A stretch of 64,000 nt of DNA, from contig JAGFXX010000001.1 in the NCBI GenBank assembly GCA_017599285.1, positions 2,632,501 through 2,696,500 on the forward strand, given 5' to 3'. How positions within the stretch are numbered: position 1 is the stretch's first letter; each line of letters starts with the position of its first letter. The notes under the pieces are model-generated. The model ran no database searches, was not told the origin of the DNA, and saw only the letters and a program-made list of their open reading frames with translations. Source of the DNA: Cereibacter azotoformans. Lineage in GTDB: Bacteria > Pseudomonadota > Alphaproteobacteria > Rhodobacterales > Rhodobacteraceae. The translations under genes and the position numbers were made by a program. Below, piece after piece: positions 44,612 through 53,018 of this stretch.

Positions 44612-44821
44612 TGCTGGAAAACCGGCGGAAGAATGATCCCTGAATAGGCCGCGCCCAGACCTCTGCCTAGTCCCGCGGCCGAGTGACGCTGCGGGAAGCG
44701 CCGTCTGCCGAATCATCCGAAAGCGGTGCGATTGCCACGATTGCGCCGCAAACCTTCCGCCAATTTGCGCAGATCACCCCTCAGCTTCAGCCATAGGATC
44801 AAAGCAGCAGAGGATTTGCCG

Positions 44822-45028
44822 ATGGCCTTCGGAATCGTCTTCTCCAGCCTCGTCACGGGCCTGAGTCTCGCCGTCTGGGGGCTTTGGCAGGGCTACTCGA
44901 TCCCCGCGGCGTTGCTTCTGCACATGATGGGGGGAACGCTCGGGGCCCTGCTGTTCCTCGGCATCGCCGTGATGCGCCCCACCGCGCGGCAGCCCTACCT
45001 GCGCGCCGAGGGCGGCGCGGCCAACTGA
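44822..45028 (+). CDS. Small two-span membrane protein (68 aa)
   Basis: ATG 44822 with AGAGGA upstream. Two hydrophobic stretches are visible (FSSLVTGLSLAVWGLWQG and LLLHMMGGTLGALLFLGIAVM) with short charged ends (RPTARQPYLRAEGG). Family not recognised. It is divergent from the glycosyltransferase. The longer upstream extension lacks a ribosome site. Confidence 0.6.
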   Translation: MAFGIVFSSLVTGLSLAVWGLWQGYSIPAALLLHMMGGTLGALLFLGIAVMRPTARQPYLRAEGGAAN

Positions 45029-45039
45029 GGCGCCCGGTG

Positions 45040-45261
45040 TCAGACTTCCGCCGGTCGCCGGATCTCCTGCGCGGCCTCGAGCACCAGGGGATGCAGGCCA
45101 GCCCGCCCCTCGTCGATCAGCGCCAGCAATTGCCGGCGCATCCGCGGCTCCCAGAAATCGTTGATGTGGGCCGCGGTGCCTGCGACGGCTTCCGCGCGCG
45201 GCCGGGACGCGAAGAAGGTGGCGATCTGGTTCGCCATGTAGATCAGCTTGTCAGGCGACAT
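45040..45261 (-). CDS. fdsD: Formate dehydrogenase delta subunit
   Basis: 73 aa, last gene of the formate dehydrogenase operon. The start MSPDKLIYMANQIATFFASRP is characteristic of the FdsD family, which has a conserved N-terminal KLxxMANQIA and a C-terminal helix rich in E/R (DFWEPRMRRQLLALIDEGRAGLHPLV). It assists maturation or stability of the soluble NAD-linked molybdenum enzyme. It overlaps fdhD by 11 bp. Confidence 0.88.
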   Translation of the reverse strand: MSPDKLIYMANQIATFFASRPRAEAVAGTAAHINDFWEPRMRRQLLALIDEGRAGLHPLVLEAAQEIRRPAEV

Positions 45262-46066
45262 GGGCGGCCTCGTCGGGGGTGATGCGCTGGGGATGGGTGA
45301 AGACCTCGCAGCGGTCGCCGCGGGCCATGGCCACGAGAGTGAGGCCGGCGTCCTCGGCCATCCGCACCGCGTGCGCCGTCGGGGCCGAGACGGCGATCAG
45401 AACCGGCGCCCCGAGGCGGGCGCATTTCTGCACCATGTCGATCGACACCCGGGACGTCAGGACGACGGCTCCGCGCCCGGCGGCGACGCCCTGCCGAAGC
45501 AGCGCCCCGGCCAGCTTGTCGAGCGCATTGTGCCGGCCCACGTCCTCGCGCACGGCGACCAGCCCTTGTCCGGACATCCAGAACCCCGCCGCGTGAACCG
45601 CGCGCGTCGCGTCATGGAGCGGCTGGTGATCGACAAGCCCGCCCACGGCGGACAGGCAATCCCGCGCGCCGAGGCGGACAGAGCTCGCCACCGGGGGCGG
45701 CGGTCGCAGCGCCTCTTCGAGGCTGTCGATGCCGCAGAGGCCACAGCCGACCGGGCCCGCCATCCGGCGGCGGCGCGCGGCGAGGCGCGCCTCGGCCTCG
45801 GCCGTGAGCCAGATCTGCAGGTCGATCCCCCGCGGCGTCTCGACCGGGGTGAGGCTCTCGATCTCCTCCGGCCGAGCGAAACCTTCGGTCAGTGCGAAGC
45901 CTGTGGCGAAGTCCTCAAGGTCGGCGGGGCTGGCCATCATCACCGCCTGCGTCGTGCCGTTGAAGCTGAGCGCGACCGCCACCTCTTCGGGCAGGCAGCG
46001 GGCGCCCGGCTCGGCCCGCCCCGGCGAAAGGGCGAGCCGCGGCAGGATCTGGCGCGTCGCGGTCAT
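45251..46066 (-). CDS. fdhD: FdhD/FdsC-type sulfurtransferase for formate dehydrogenase
   Basis: 271 aa. The conserved CxxC motif is GCGLCG (around residue 108), the sulfur-transfer site that sulfurates the bis-MGD cofactor before it enters the enzyme. Other family blocks are REDVGRHNALDKLAGALL, LTSRVSIDMVQKCA and IAVSAPTAHAVRMAEDAG. It overlaps fdsA by ATGA (46066-46063). In Rhodobacter capsulatus this gene is called fdsC and is required for active FdsABG; that is family knowledge. Confidence 0.93.
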   Translation of the reverse strand: MTATRQILPRLALSPGRAEPGARCLPEEVAVALSFNGTTQAVMMASPADLEDFATGFALTEGFARPEEIESLTPVETPRGIDLQIWLTAEAEARLAARRRRMAGPVGCGLCGIDSLEEALRPPPPVASSVRLGARDCLSAVGGLVDHQPLHDATRAVHAAGFWMSGQGLVAVREDVGRHNALDKLAGALLRQGVAAGRGAVVLTSRVSIDMVQKCARLGAPVLIAVSAPTAHAVRMAEDAGLTLVAMARGDRCEVFTHPQRITPDEAAHVA

Positions 46067-48945
46067 TCGGCCGCCGGCAGGATGCGGCGGGCCAGTTCGG
46101 ACTGCAGGCGGTAATCCTCCTGCCAGTCCGAGGGACCGTTCGAGGGCGAGACCTGCACCGCCGTCACCTTGTATTCGGGGCAGTTGGTCGCCCAGTCCGA
46201 AAAGTCGGTCGTGATGACGTTGGCCTGCGTCGCGGGGTGGTGGAAGGTCGTATAGACCACGCCCGGAGAGACCCGATCGGTGAGTTTCGCGCGCAGCGTC
46301 GTCTCGCCCGCGCGCGAGGCAAGCCGCACCCAGTCCTCGTCCTTGACCCCCCGCACCTCGGCGTCGTGGGGATGGATCTCCAGCACGTCCTCGGGGTGCC
46401 AGATGCTGTTCGCCGTCCGCCGCGTCTGGGCCCCCACGTTGTATTGCGAGAGGATCCGCCCCGTGGTCAGCAGCAGCGGGAAACGCGGGCCGGTCCGTTC
46501 ATCCGTCGCCACATATTCGGTGCGGATGAACCGTCCGCGCCCGCGCACGAAACCTTCGACATGCATGAGAGGCGTGCCCAGCGGGTGCTCTTCGTCGCAG
46601 GGCCACTGGATCGAGCCCGCCTCTTCCAGCCGCTCGTAGGAGACCCCGGCGAAGGAGGGCGTGGTGGCCGCGATCTCGTCCATGATCTGGCTCGGGTGCG
46701 TGTAGCCCCAGCCCGCGCCGAGCGCGTTGGCCAGCATCTGCGTCACTTCCCAGTCGGCGAAGCCGTTCTTCGGCGCCATGACCTTGCGCACGCGGTTGAT
46801 GCGCCGCTCGGCGTTGGTGAAGGTGCCGTCCTTTTCCAGGAAGGACGAACCCGGCAGGAAGACATGGGCGTAGTTGGCGGTCTCGTTCAGGAAGAGGTCA
46901 TGGACGATCACGCATTCCATCGCCGCAAGGCCCGCCGCGACATGGCGGGTGTCGGGGTCCGATTGCAGGATGTCCTCGCCCTGGCAATAGAGACCCTTGA
47001 AGGTGCCCTCGACCGCGGCATCGAGCATGTTGGGGATGCGCAGGCCCGGCTCGGGGTCGATCTCGACGCCCCAGAGCCGCTCGAACACCTCGCGCGCGGC
47101 GTCGCTCTTCACATGGCGGTAGCCCGGCAGTTCGTGCGGGAACGAGCCCATGTCGCAGGAGCCCTGCACGTTGTTCTGCCCGCGGAGCGGGTTGACGCCC
47201 ACGCCCGGCCGCCCGATGTTGCCGGTGAGCATGGCAAGGTTCGCGATGCCGATGACGGTGGTCGAGCCCTGGCTGTGCTCGGTCACGCCCAGCCCGTAGT
47301 AGATCGCGGCGTTGCCGCCGGTGGCATAGAGGCGGGCGGCGGCGCGCAGCTCGGCCGCGGGCACGCCCGTCAGCGCCTCGACCGCTTCGGGCGAATGGCG
47401 GGGATCGGCGGCGAACTCGGCAAAATCCTGGAACTCGTCCCAGTCGCAGCGTTCGCGGATGAATGTGTCATCCGCCAGCCCCTCGGTCACGATCACATGG
47501 GCGAGCGCCGTGACCACGGCCACGTTGGTGCCCGGTCTCAGCGCGAGGTGATGGGCCGCGGCGGCATGCGGGCTCCTGACGAGATCAATGCGCCGCGGGT
47601 CGATGACGATCAGCTTTGCGCCCTGACGCAGCCGCTTCTTCAGTCGGCTTGCGAAGACCGGGTGGCCGTCGGTCGGGTTTGCCCCGATCACCATCACCAC
47701 ATCCGAGGCCTCGACGGAATCGAAGTCCTGCGTGCCGGCCGAGGTGCCGAAGGTCTGGCCAAGCCCGTAGCCGGTGGGCGAATGGCAGACGCGGGCGCAG
47801 GTGTCGGTGTTGTTGTTGCGGAAGACCGCACGGGTCAGCTTCTGGACGAGGTAGGTCTCCTCGTTCGTGCAGCGCGACGAGGTGATGACGCCGACCGACT
47901 GGCGGCCGTGCTTCTGCTGGATCGCGGTCAGGCGACGCGCGGCAAAGCCCAAGGCCTCGTCCCAGCTCACCTCCTGCCACGGGTCGTGGATCGACTCGCG
48001 CACCATCGGCTTCAGGATCCGGTCCTTGTGCGCCGCATAGCCGTAGGCGAAACGGCCCTTGACGCAGGAGTGGCCGTGGTTGGCCTTGCCGCCCTTGTAG
48101 GGGACCATCCGAACCAGCTCGTCCCCCCGCATCTCGGCCTTGAACGAGCAGCCGACACCGCAATAGGCGCAGGTGGTCACGACCGCGCGCTCGGGCGTGC
48201 CGATCTCGATCACCGACTTCTCCTGCAGGGTGGCGGTCGGGCAGGCCTGCACGCAGGCGCCGCAGCTCACGCAGTCGGAGGTGAGGAAACTGTCGCTCGC
48301 CATGCCGGCCGACACGCGGCTGTCGAAGCCGCGGCCCTCGATCGTCAGCGCGAAGGTGCCCTGCACCTCCTCGCAGGCCCGCACGCAGCGCGAGCAGACG
48401 ATGCATTTCGACGGGTCGTAGGTGAAATAGGGGTTCGACTCGTCCTTGGCCATCCACTGCGGGTTCAGGTCGCCGCCGGCGTTGCGCGGGGTGAAGTGGT
48501 TTTCCACCGCCTCGTAGCGCACGTCGCGCAGACCCACCGCGCCCGCCATGTCCTGCAACTCGCAATCGCCGTTGGCGGCGCAGGTCAGGCAGTCGAGCGG
48601 ATGGTCGGAGATGTAAAGCTCCATCACGCCGCGGCGGAGCTGCTTCAGCTTGGGGGTCTGGGTGCGCACCTTCATGCCCGGCGTGACGGGCGTGGTGCAG
48701 GAGGCGGGCGTGCCCGCGCGGCCCTCGATCTCGACGAGACACAGCCGGCAGGAGCCGAAGGCGTCGAGGCTGTCGGTCGCGCAGAGCTTCGGCACCGAGA
48801 TGCCCGCCTCGGCCGCGGCCCGCATCACCGAGGTGCCCGCAGGCACCGTCACCGGAAAGCCGTCGATCTCGAGCGTCACGGTCTCGGTCGCGCGCGAGGC
48901 GGGTGTGCCGAAGTCACGGTCGTCGGGAAGGATGAAGTCTTTCAT
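46063..48945 (-). CDS. fdsA: NAD-dependent formate dehydrogenase, molybdenum alpha subunit
   Basis: 960 aa from ATG 48945. The N-terminal NuoG-like region has the 2Fe-2S Cys set (SCRLCLVEIEG and flanks), the His-Cys3 cluster HPLDCLTCAANGDCE and two ferredoxin clusters (CIVCSRCVRACEE, CVSCGACVQACPT). The catalytic domain has CAYCGVGCSF for a further 4Fe-4S cluster, and the Mo ligand is Cys in NTDTCARVCHSPTGYG, so a Cys rather than Sec enzyme. It oxidises formate to CO2 at bis-MGD and passes electrons to FdsB and NAD+. Cytoplasmic, no Tat signal. Overlaps fdsB by ATGA. Confidence 0.96.
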   Translation of the reverse strand: MKDFILPDDRDFGTPASRATETVTLEIDGFPVTVPAGTSVMRAAAEAGISVPKLCATDSLDAFGSCRLCLVEIEGRAGTPASCTTPVTPGMKVRTQTPKLKQLRRGVMELYISDHPLDCLTCAANGDCELQDMAGAVGLRDVRYEAVENHFTPRNAGGDLNPQWMAKDESNPYFTYDPSKCIVCSRCVRACEEVQGTFALTIEGRGFDSRVSAGMASDSFLTSDCVSCGACVQACPTATLQEKSVIEIGTPERAVVTTCAYCGVGCSFKAEMRGDELVRMVPYKGGKANHGHSCVKGRFAYGYAAHKDRILKPMVRESIHDPWQEVSWDEALGFAARRLTAIQQKHGRQSVGVITSSRCTNEETYLVQKLTRAVFRNNNTDTCARVCHSPTGYGLGQTFGTSAGTQDFDSVEASDVVMVIGANPTDGHPVFASRLKKRLRQGAKLIVIDPRRIDLVRSPHAAAAHHLALRPGTNVAVVTALAHVIVTEGLADDTFIRERCDWDEFQDFAEFAADPRHSPEAVEALTGVPAAELRAAARLYATGGNAAIYYGLGVTEHSQGSTTVIGIANLAMLTGNIGRPGVGVNPLRGQNNVQGSCDMGSFPHELPGYRHVKSDAAREVFERLWGVEIDPEPGLRIPNMLDAAVEGTFKGLYCQGEDILQSDPDTRHVAAGLAAMECVIVHDLFLNETANYAHVFLPGSSFLEKDGTFTNAERRINRVRKVMAPKNGFADWEVTQMLANALGAGWGYTHPSQIMDEIAATTPSFAGVSYERLEEAGSIQWPCDEEHPLGTPLMHVEGFVRGRGRFIRTEYVATDERTGPRFPLLLTTGRILSQYNVGAQTRRTANSIWHPEDVLEIHPHDAEVRGVKDEDWVRLASRAGETTLRAKLTDRVSPGVVYTTFHHPATQANVITTDFSDWATNCPEYKVTAVQVSPSNGPSDWQEDYRLQSELARRILPAAE

Positions 48946-50471
48946 TCGGCTGCCTCCTTCATCGGGGCGAAATCGTCCGGGAAGTGGGTGAGGGCGCTCA
49001 TGACCGGATAAGGGGTGAAACCGCCCAGGGCGCAAAGCGATCCCGATTTCATCGTGGCGCACAGATCCGTGAGAAGCGGGATCGCCGCCGCGTCGCCGCG
49101 GGCGATCCGGTCCACCGTCTCCATGCCGCGCACCGCGCCGATGCGGCAGGGCGTGCATTTCCCGCAGCTCTCGATGGCGCAGAACTCCATGGCGAAGCGC
49201 GCCTGCTTCAGCATGTCGGCCGTATCGTCGAAGACGACGATGCCGGCGTGCCCCACAAGGCCCTCGGCGCCCGCGAACTCCTCGTAGCAGAAGGGCGTGT
49301 CGAAGAGGGCGCGCGGGAAATAGGCCCCCAGCGGCCCGCCGACCTGCACCGCCTTGACCGGCCGCCCCGAGGCGGTGCCGCCCGCGATGTCATCGACGAT
49401 CTGGCCGAGGCTCATGCCGAAGGCGATCTCGAACAGGCCGCCGCGCTTCACATTGCCCGCGATCTGCAGCGGGATCGTGCCGCGCGACCGGCCGAGGCCG
49501 AAGTCGCGGTAGTAGGCCGCGCCCTTCTGGAAGATCACCGGGATCGAGGCGAGCGAGATCACGTTGTTGACCACCGTCGGCTTGCCGAGGAAGCCCTCGA
49601 GCGCCGGAAGCGGCGGCTTGGCGCGCACCACGCCGCGCTTGCCCTCGAGCGAGTTCAGAAGCGACGTCTCTTCGCCGCAGACATAGGCCCCCGCGCCGAC
49701 GCGGATCTCCATGTCGAAGGCGCGCCCCGAGCCCATGACCGAGGGACCGAGCAGCCCGTGGCCGCGGGCGATGCGGACGGCCTCGATCATCACCTCGACC
49801 GCATCGGGATATTCCGACCGCATGTAGACATAGCCGCGCGTGGCGCCGGTGGCGAGGCCCGCAATGGTCATGCCCTCGATCAGGGTGAAGGGGTCGCCCT
49901 CCATGATCATCCGGTCGGCGAAGGTGCCGCTGTCGCCCTCGTCCGCGTTGCAGACGATGTACTTCTGATCCGCCTGCGCCTCGGAAACGGTCTTCCACTT
50001 GATGCCGGTGGGAAAGCCCGCGCCGCCCCGCCCGCGGAGCCCTGACTCGATCACCTCCTGCAGGATCTCGGCGCGGCTCATGCCGATGGCGCGGTGGAGC
50101 CCCTCGAAGCCGCCGTGCGCCTCATACTCCTCGAGGCAGAGCGGATCGGTGATCCCGCAGCGCGCGAAGGTCAGGCGGGTCTGCATCATCAGCCAGGGCA
50201 GTTCCTCGGTCGGGCCGAGCGCCAGCGGATGCCGTTTCCAGTCCGCATCGAACAGGGCGGGCACGTCCTCCGGGGTGACAGGCCCGAAGGCCATGCGCCC
50301 GGCCTCGGTCTGGATCTCGACCAGTGGCTCGAGCCAGACCATCCCGCGCGACCCGTTGCGCACCAGCGTGAGCGGCAGGCCGCGCCGCCCGGCTTCGGCC
50401 TCGATGGCCGCTGCGACCGCGTCAGCGCCCACCGCCTTTGCCGCCGCATCGCGGGGGACGTAGATCCTCAT
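48942..50471 (-). CDS. fdsB: NAD-dependent formate dehydrogenase, beta subunit (NADH/FMN)
   Basis: 509 aa NuoF-like protein with a thioredoxin-like N-terminal part (MRIYVPRDAAAKAVGADAVA). The flavin and NADH site is GLRGRGGAGFPTGIKW, then CNADEGDSGTFADRMI and GAGAYVCGEETSLLNSLEG. The 4Fe-4S Cys cluster is ESCGKCTPCRIGAVRG, with the last Cys in DLCATMKSGSLCALGG. It delivers electrons from FdsA to NAD+. Overlaps both fdsG and fdsA by ATGA. Confidence 0.96.
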   Translation of the reverse strand: MRIYVPRDAAAKAVGADAVAAAIEAEAGRRGLPLTLVRNGSRGMVWLEPLVEIQTEAGRMAFGPVTPEDVPALFDADWKRHPLALGPTEELPWLMMQTRLTFARCGITDPLCLEEYEAHGGFEGLHRAIGMSRAEILQEVIESGLRGRGGAGFPTGIKWKTVSEAQADQKYIVCNADEGDSGTFADRMIMEGDPFTLIEGMTIAGLATGATRGYVYMRSEYPDAVEVMIEAVRIARGHGLLGPSVMGSGRAFDMEIRVGAGAYVCGEETSLLNSLEGKRGVVRAKPPLPALEGFLGKPTVVNNVISLASIPVIFQKGAAYYRDFGLGRSRGTIPLQIAGNVKRGGLFEIAFGMSLGQIVDDIAGGTASGRPVKAVQVGGPLGAYFPRALFDTPFCYEEFAGAEGLVGHAGIVVFDDTADMLKQARFAMEFCAIESCGKCTPCRIGAVRGMETVDRIARGDAAAIPLLTDLCATMKSGSLCALGGFTPYPVMSALTHFPDDFAPMKEAAE

Positions 50472-50941
50472 GCCCGCACCTCCTCGAGGATCCGGTCGAG
50501 CCGGGCATCATCCACCCGTCCCACGACGCGCCCATCGACCAGCGCGGCCGGTGCGCAGGCGCAGAGGCCGAGGCAGAAGACGGGCTCGAGCGTCACGCCG
50601 CCGTCGGCCGTCGTCTGGTGCCAGCCGATGCCCAGCCGCGTCTGCGTCGCCTCGGCCAGCCGGTCGGCGCCCATGGACTGACACGCCTCGGCCCGGCACA
50701 GCTTGAGGACATGCCGGCCGTGCGGACGGGTGCGAAAATCGTGATAGAAGCTCATCACCCCATGCACTTCCGCGCGCGAGAGGTTCAGCCGCTCGGCAAT
50801 CCGGGGCAGCGATTCGAGCGGGACATGGCCGAACGCCTCCTGCACGGCATGGAGGATCGGCAGGAGCGGACCCTCCAACCCCTCGTGCGCATCGAGAATT
50901 TCATCGACGCGCGCGCAAAACTCCGCTTCGGCCAGACGCAT
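50468..50941 (-). CDS. fdsG: NAD-dependent formate dehydrogenase, gamma subunit (2Fe-2S)
   Basis: 157 aa NuoE-like protein. The four 2Fe-2S ligands lie in KLCRAEACQSMG and FCLGLCACAPAALVDG. N-terminal helices (HVPLESLPRIAERLNLSRAEVHGVMSFY) match the family. First structural gene of the operon, with the strong ribosome site GGGAGGGGAGGGG just upstream. It overlaps fdsB by ATGA. It forms part of the soluble FdsABG complex. Confidence 0.95.
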   Translation of the reverse strand: MRLAEAEFCARVDEILDAHEGLEGPLLPILHAVQEAFGHVPLESLPRIAERLNLSRAEVHGVMSFYHDFRTRPHGRHVLKLCRAEACQSMGADRLAEATQTRLGIGWHQTTADGGVTLEPVFCLGLCACAPAALVDGRVVGRVDDARLDRILEEVRA

Positions 50942-50985
50942 GCGGCCCCTCCCCTCCCTGGATGAGCGACAAAAATACGCAGCCT

Positions 50986-51035
50986 GATAGACACATCAAT
51001 ATCAAGGATCCGTGGATCCATTGATGCCGTCTATC
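50986..51035. promoter_or_regulatory. Imperfect inverted repeat between lysR and fdsG (candidate FdsR site)
   Basis: GATAGAC-x2/3-ATCAAT (50986-51000) faces ATTGAT-x3-GTCTATC (51020-51035), with GGATCC-GT-GGATCC (51007-51020) at the centre. It spans the short gap between the LysR gene and fdsG and reaches its stop. It could be the LysR binding site for fds control, a weak terminator, or both. Confidence 0.55.
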
Positions 51036-51918
51036 AATCCCCGGCCAGTCGGCGGGCGGCGTCGATCAGCGCGGCCAGGATCGGTGTGTGCGGCTCGCGG
51101 TGGGGCGCGATGAGGCCGACCTGATGCTCGACCTCGGGCTGCGCGATGGGCGTGGCCCGCAGCCGCCCGTCGGCGGCGAAGAGGTCGGCCAGCTGTTTCG
51201 GAAGGATGCTGGCCCAGCGGCCGGTCATCACATGAGAGATCAGCGCGAGGGGCGAGTTCGACTCGACCGACGGTGTGGCCGGAGCGCCGGGGCCCGCGAG
51301 ATGCTGGTTCACGATGCGCCGGTTCTGCATGTCGGCGGTCAGCAGGCAGAGCGGCAGGCGCGCGACATCGTCCCAGCCGATGCTGTCGCCCGGAGGCAGC
51401 GGGAAGTCGGGGGTGCAGACGAGGCGGTAGCTCTCGGCATAGAGCGGGATCTGCGTGACCCGGCCGAGCGGCTCATTGTCGAGATAGGTGATGCCCGCAT
51501 CGAACTCGAGGCTCTCGATCCCCGAAAGGATCTCGGACGAGGTGCGCGACAGGATGCGGACATGCACTCCGGGATGGCGCTCGAGGAAGGGCGCGGTGAG
51601 GTCGGCGACCATCGGCACGGCGGTCGGGATCACGCCGATCCGCAGGTTGCCCGACAGGCCCGACCGCACCGCGCGCATCTCGTCGCGCAAGGCCCGCACG
51701 TCCCCCACGATCCGGCGCGCCCAGTCCAGCACCCGCGCCCCTTCGGGCGTCAGGCCCTGAAAGCGCGAGCCGCGAAAGACCAGTTGCACCCCCAGCTGGT
51801 CCTCGAGCTGACGGATCGCCGAGGACAGCGTGGGCTGCGTGACCCGGCAGGCCTCGGCCGCGCGCCCGAAGTGCCGCTCACGCGCGAGGGCGATGAACAT
51901 CTCCAGCTTGTCGATCAC
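51034..51918 (-). CDS. fdsR: LysR-type regulator of the formate dehydrogenase operon
   Basis: 294 aa from GTG 51918 (MIDKLEMFIALARERHFGRAAEACRVTQPTLSSAIRQLEDQLGVQLVFR); the ATG seven residues in is too late for the family. The N-terminal winged HTH is intact, and the C-terminal ligand domain shows the paired alpha/beta lobes (LRIGVIPTAVPMVADL, then FDAGITYLDNEP). It lies just upstream of fdsG in the same direction, an arrangement seen for formate dehydrogenase regulators (name by position only). Confidence 0.85.
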   Translation of the reverse strand: MIDKLEMFIALARERHFGRAAEACRVTQPTLSSAIRQLEDQLGVQLVFRGSRFQGLTPEGARVLDWARRIVGDVRALRDEMRAVRSGLSGNLRIGVIPTAVPMVADLTAPFLERHPGVHVRILSRTSSEILSGIESLEFDAGITYLDNEPLGRVTQIPLYAESYRLVCTPDFPLPPGDSIGWDDVARLPLCLLTADMQNRRIVNQHLAGPGAPATPSVESNSPLALISHVMTGRWASILPKQLADLFAADGRLRATPIAQPEVEHQVGLIAPHREPHTPILAALIDAARRLAGD

Positions 51919-52038
51919 GCGCTCTTCCCCCCGGCCTCGCTCCTCGGATCGCCGTCCGGCCGATCCGCCGGCAAGTTTTGCCGGAAGTGCGGCGGCTCTC
52001 TTCTTGTTCCGCGCCGGGCCTCGGCCTACATCGGGCGG

Positions 52039-52836
52039 ATGAAACAGTATATACCGTTCATCAGGAAGGACCCGGTTGTCCCGGTGATCCGGCTTCAGGG
52101 CGTGATTGCGACCGGCGCGCGCGGCGGCCTGTCCGATCAGGGCCTTGCCTCCTTGATCGAGAAGGCCTTCCGGCGGGGCAAGCCGGCAGGCGTGGCGCTG
52201 GTCATCAACTCGCCCGGCGGCTCGCCGGTGCAGTCGAGCCTCATTGCCGCCCGCATCCGCCGACTGGCCGAAGAGCATGAGGTGCGCGTTCATGCCTTTG
52301 TCGAGGATGTGGCGGCCTCGGGCGGCTACTGGCTGGCCTGTGCGGGCGACGACATCTGGGTGGACGAAAGCTCGATCGTCGGCTCGATCGGGGTGATCTT
52401 CGCCAGCTTCGGCTTCCACGACTTCATGACGCGGAACGGGATCGAGCGGCGCGTGCACACGGCGGGGCGCTCCAAGTCGCTGGCCGATCCGTTCCTGCCC
52501 GAAAAGTCCGAGGATATCGAGCGGCTGAAGGCCCTGCAGGAGCCGATTCACCGCGCCTTCATCGACCATGTGAAGCGCAACCGCGGGGCTCGGCTTGACG
52601 AGTCGGCGGATCTCTTCAACGCCGACATCTGGACGGGCCAGGAGGCGGTGCGGCTGGGTCTGGCCGATGGCGTGGCCCATCTCGTGCCCAAGATGCAGGA
52701 GATTTACGGCGAGAAGGTGCGGCTCGTGCCCTATGGCCAGCGGCGACCGCTGCTGCAGCGGCTGGGGATGAACCTCTTCGGGCATGTCCTGTCCGAGATC
52801 GAGGACCGAAGCCTCTGGGCGCGATACGGTCTCTGA
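52039..52836 (+). CDS. S49 family signal-peptide peptidase/protease IV-like serine protease
   Basis: 265 aa from ATG 52039. The catalytic Ser is in DVAASGGYWLACAGDDIWVDE and the Lys in HTAGRSKSLADPFLPEKSED, as in the S49 Ser-Lys dyad. VALVINSPGGSPVQSSLIAARIRRL and SSIVGSIGVIFASFGFHDFM are typical. No membrane anchor or signal is seen, so it is probably cytoplasmic or peripheral, unlike full-length SppA. It degrades signal-peptide remnants or small proteins by family analogy. Followed by two overlapping genes (TGATG). Confidence 0.9.
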   Translation: MKQYIPFIRKDPVVPVIRLQGVIATGARGGLSDQGLASLIEKAFRRGKPAGVALVINSPGGSPVQSSLIAARIRRLAEEHEVRVHAFVEDVAASGGYWLACAGDDIWVDESSIVGSIGVIFASFGFHDFMTRNGIERRVHTAGRSKSLADPFLPEKSEDIERLKALQEPIHRAFIDHVKRNRGARLDESADLFNADIWTGQEAVRLGLADGVAHLVPKMQEIYGEKVRLVPYGQRRPLLQRLGMNLFGHVLSEIEDRSLWARYGL

Positions 52837-53018
52837 TGCTGGTCAAGATCGTCACCCTCTTCCTGATCGGGATGGCGGCCGTCGCGCTGATCGGCCGCTT
52901 CCGCTTTCCCCGGATCGGCCGGAGGAGCGCCCGTGTCGCGCCGCCCACGATCTGCGGCCATTGCGGGCGCTACATCCTGGGCAAGGCGGAGTGTTCCTGC
53001 CGGAAGGGCCGGGGCTGA
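52836..53018 (+). CDS. Small membrane-anchored zinc-ribbon-like protein (60 aa)
   Basis: ATG overlaps the protease stop (TGATG, 52834-52838), and its own stop overlaps the next ATG the same way. The N-terminal hydrophobic span is VKIVTLFLIGMAAVALIG, then a basic stretch (RFRFPRIGRRSAR). The C-terminus has ICGHCGRYILGKAECSCRKG, four Cys in a C-x2-C...C-x1-C pattern suggesting a metal site. Function not known; the coupled position suggests a link with the protease or the SDR enzyme. Confidence 0.75.
   Translation: MLVKIVTLFLIGMAAVALIGRFRFPRIGRRSARVAPPTICGHCGRYILGKAECSCRKGRG

Noticed and set aside
46063-48945. Selenocysteine in the formate dehydrogenase
   Set aside because: The Mo-ligand position is an ordinary Cys codon (ARVCHSPTG) and there is no in-frame TGA.
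46237-49011. A 924-codon open plus-strand frame opposite fdsA
   Set aside because: The minus strand encodes an intact FdsA with all cluster motifs. The plus frame mirrors its codon bias.
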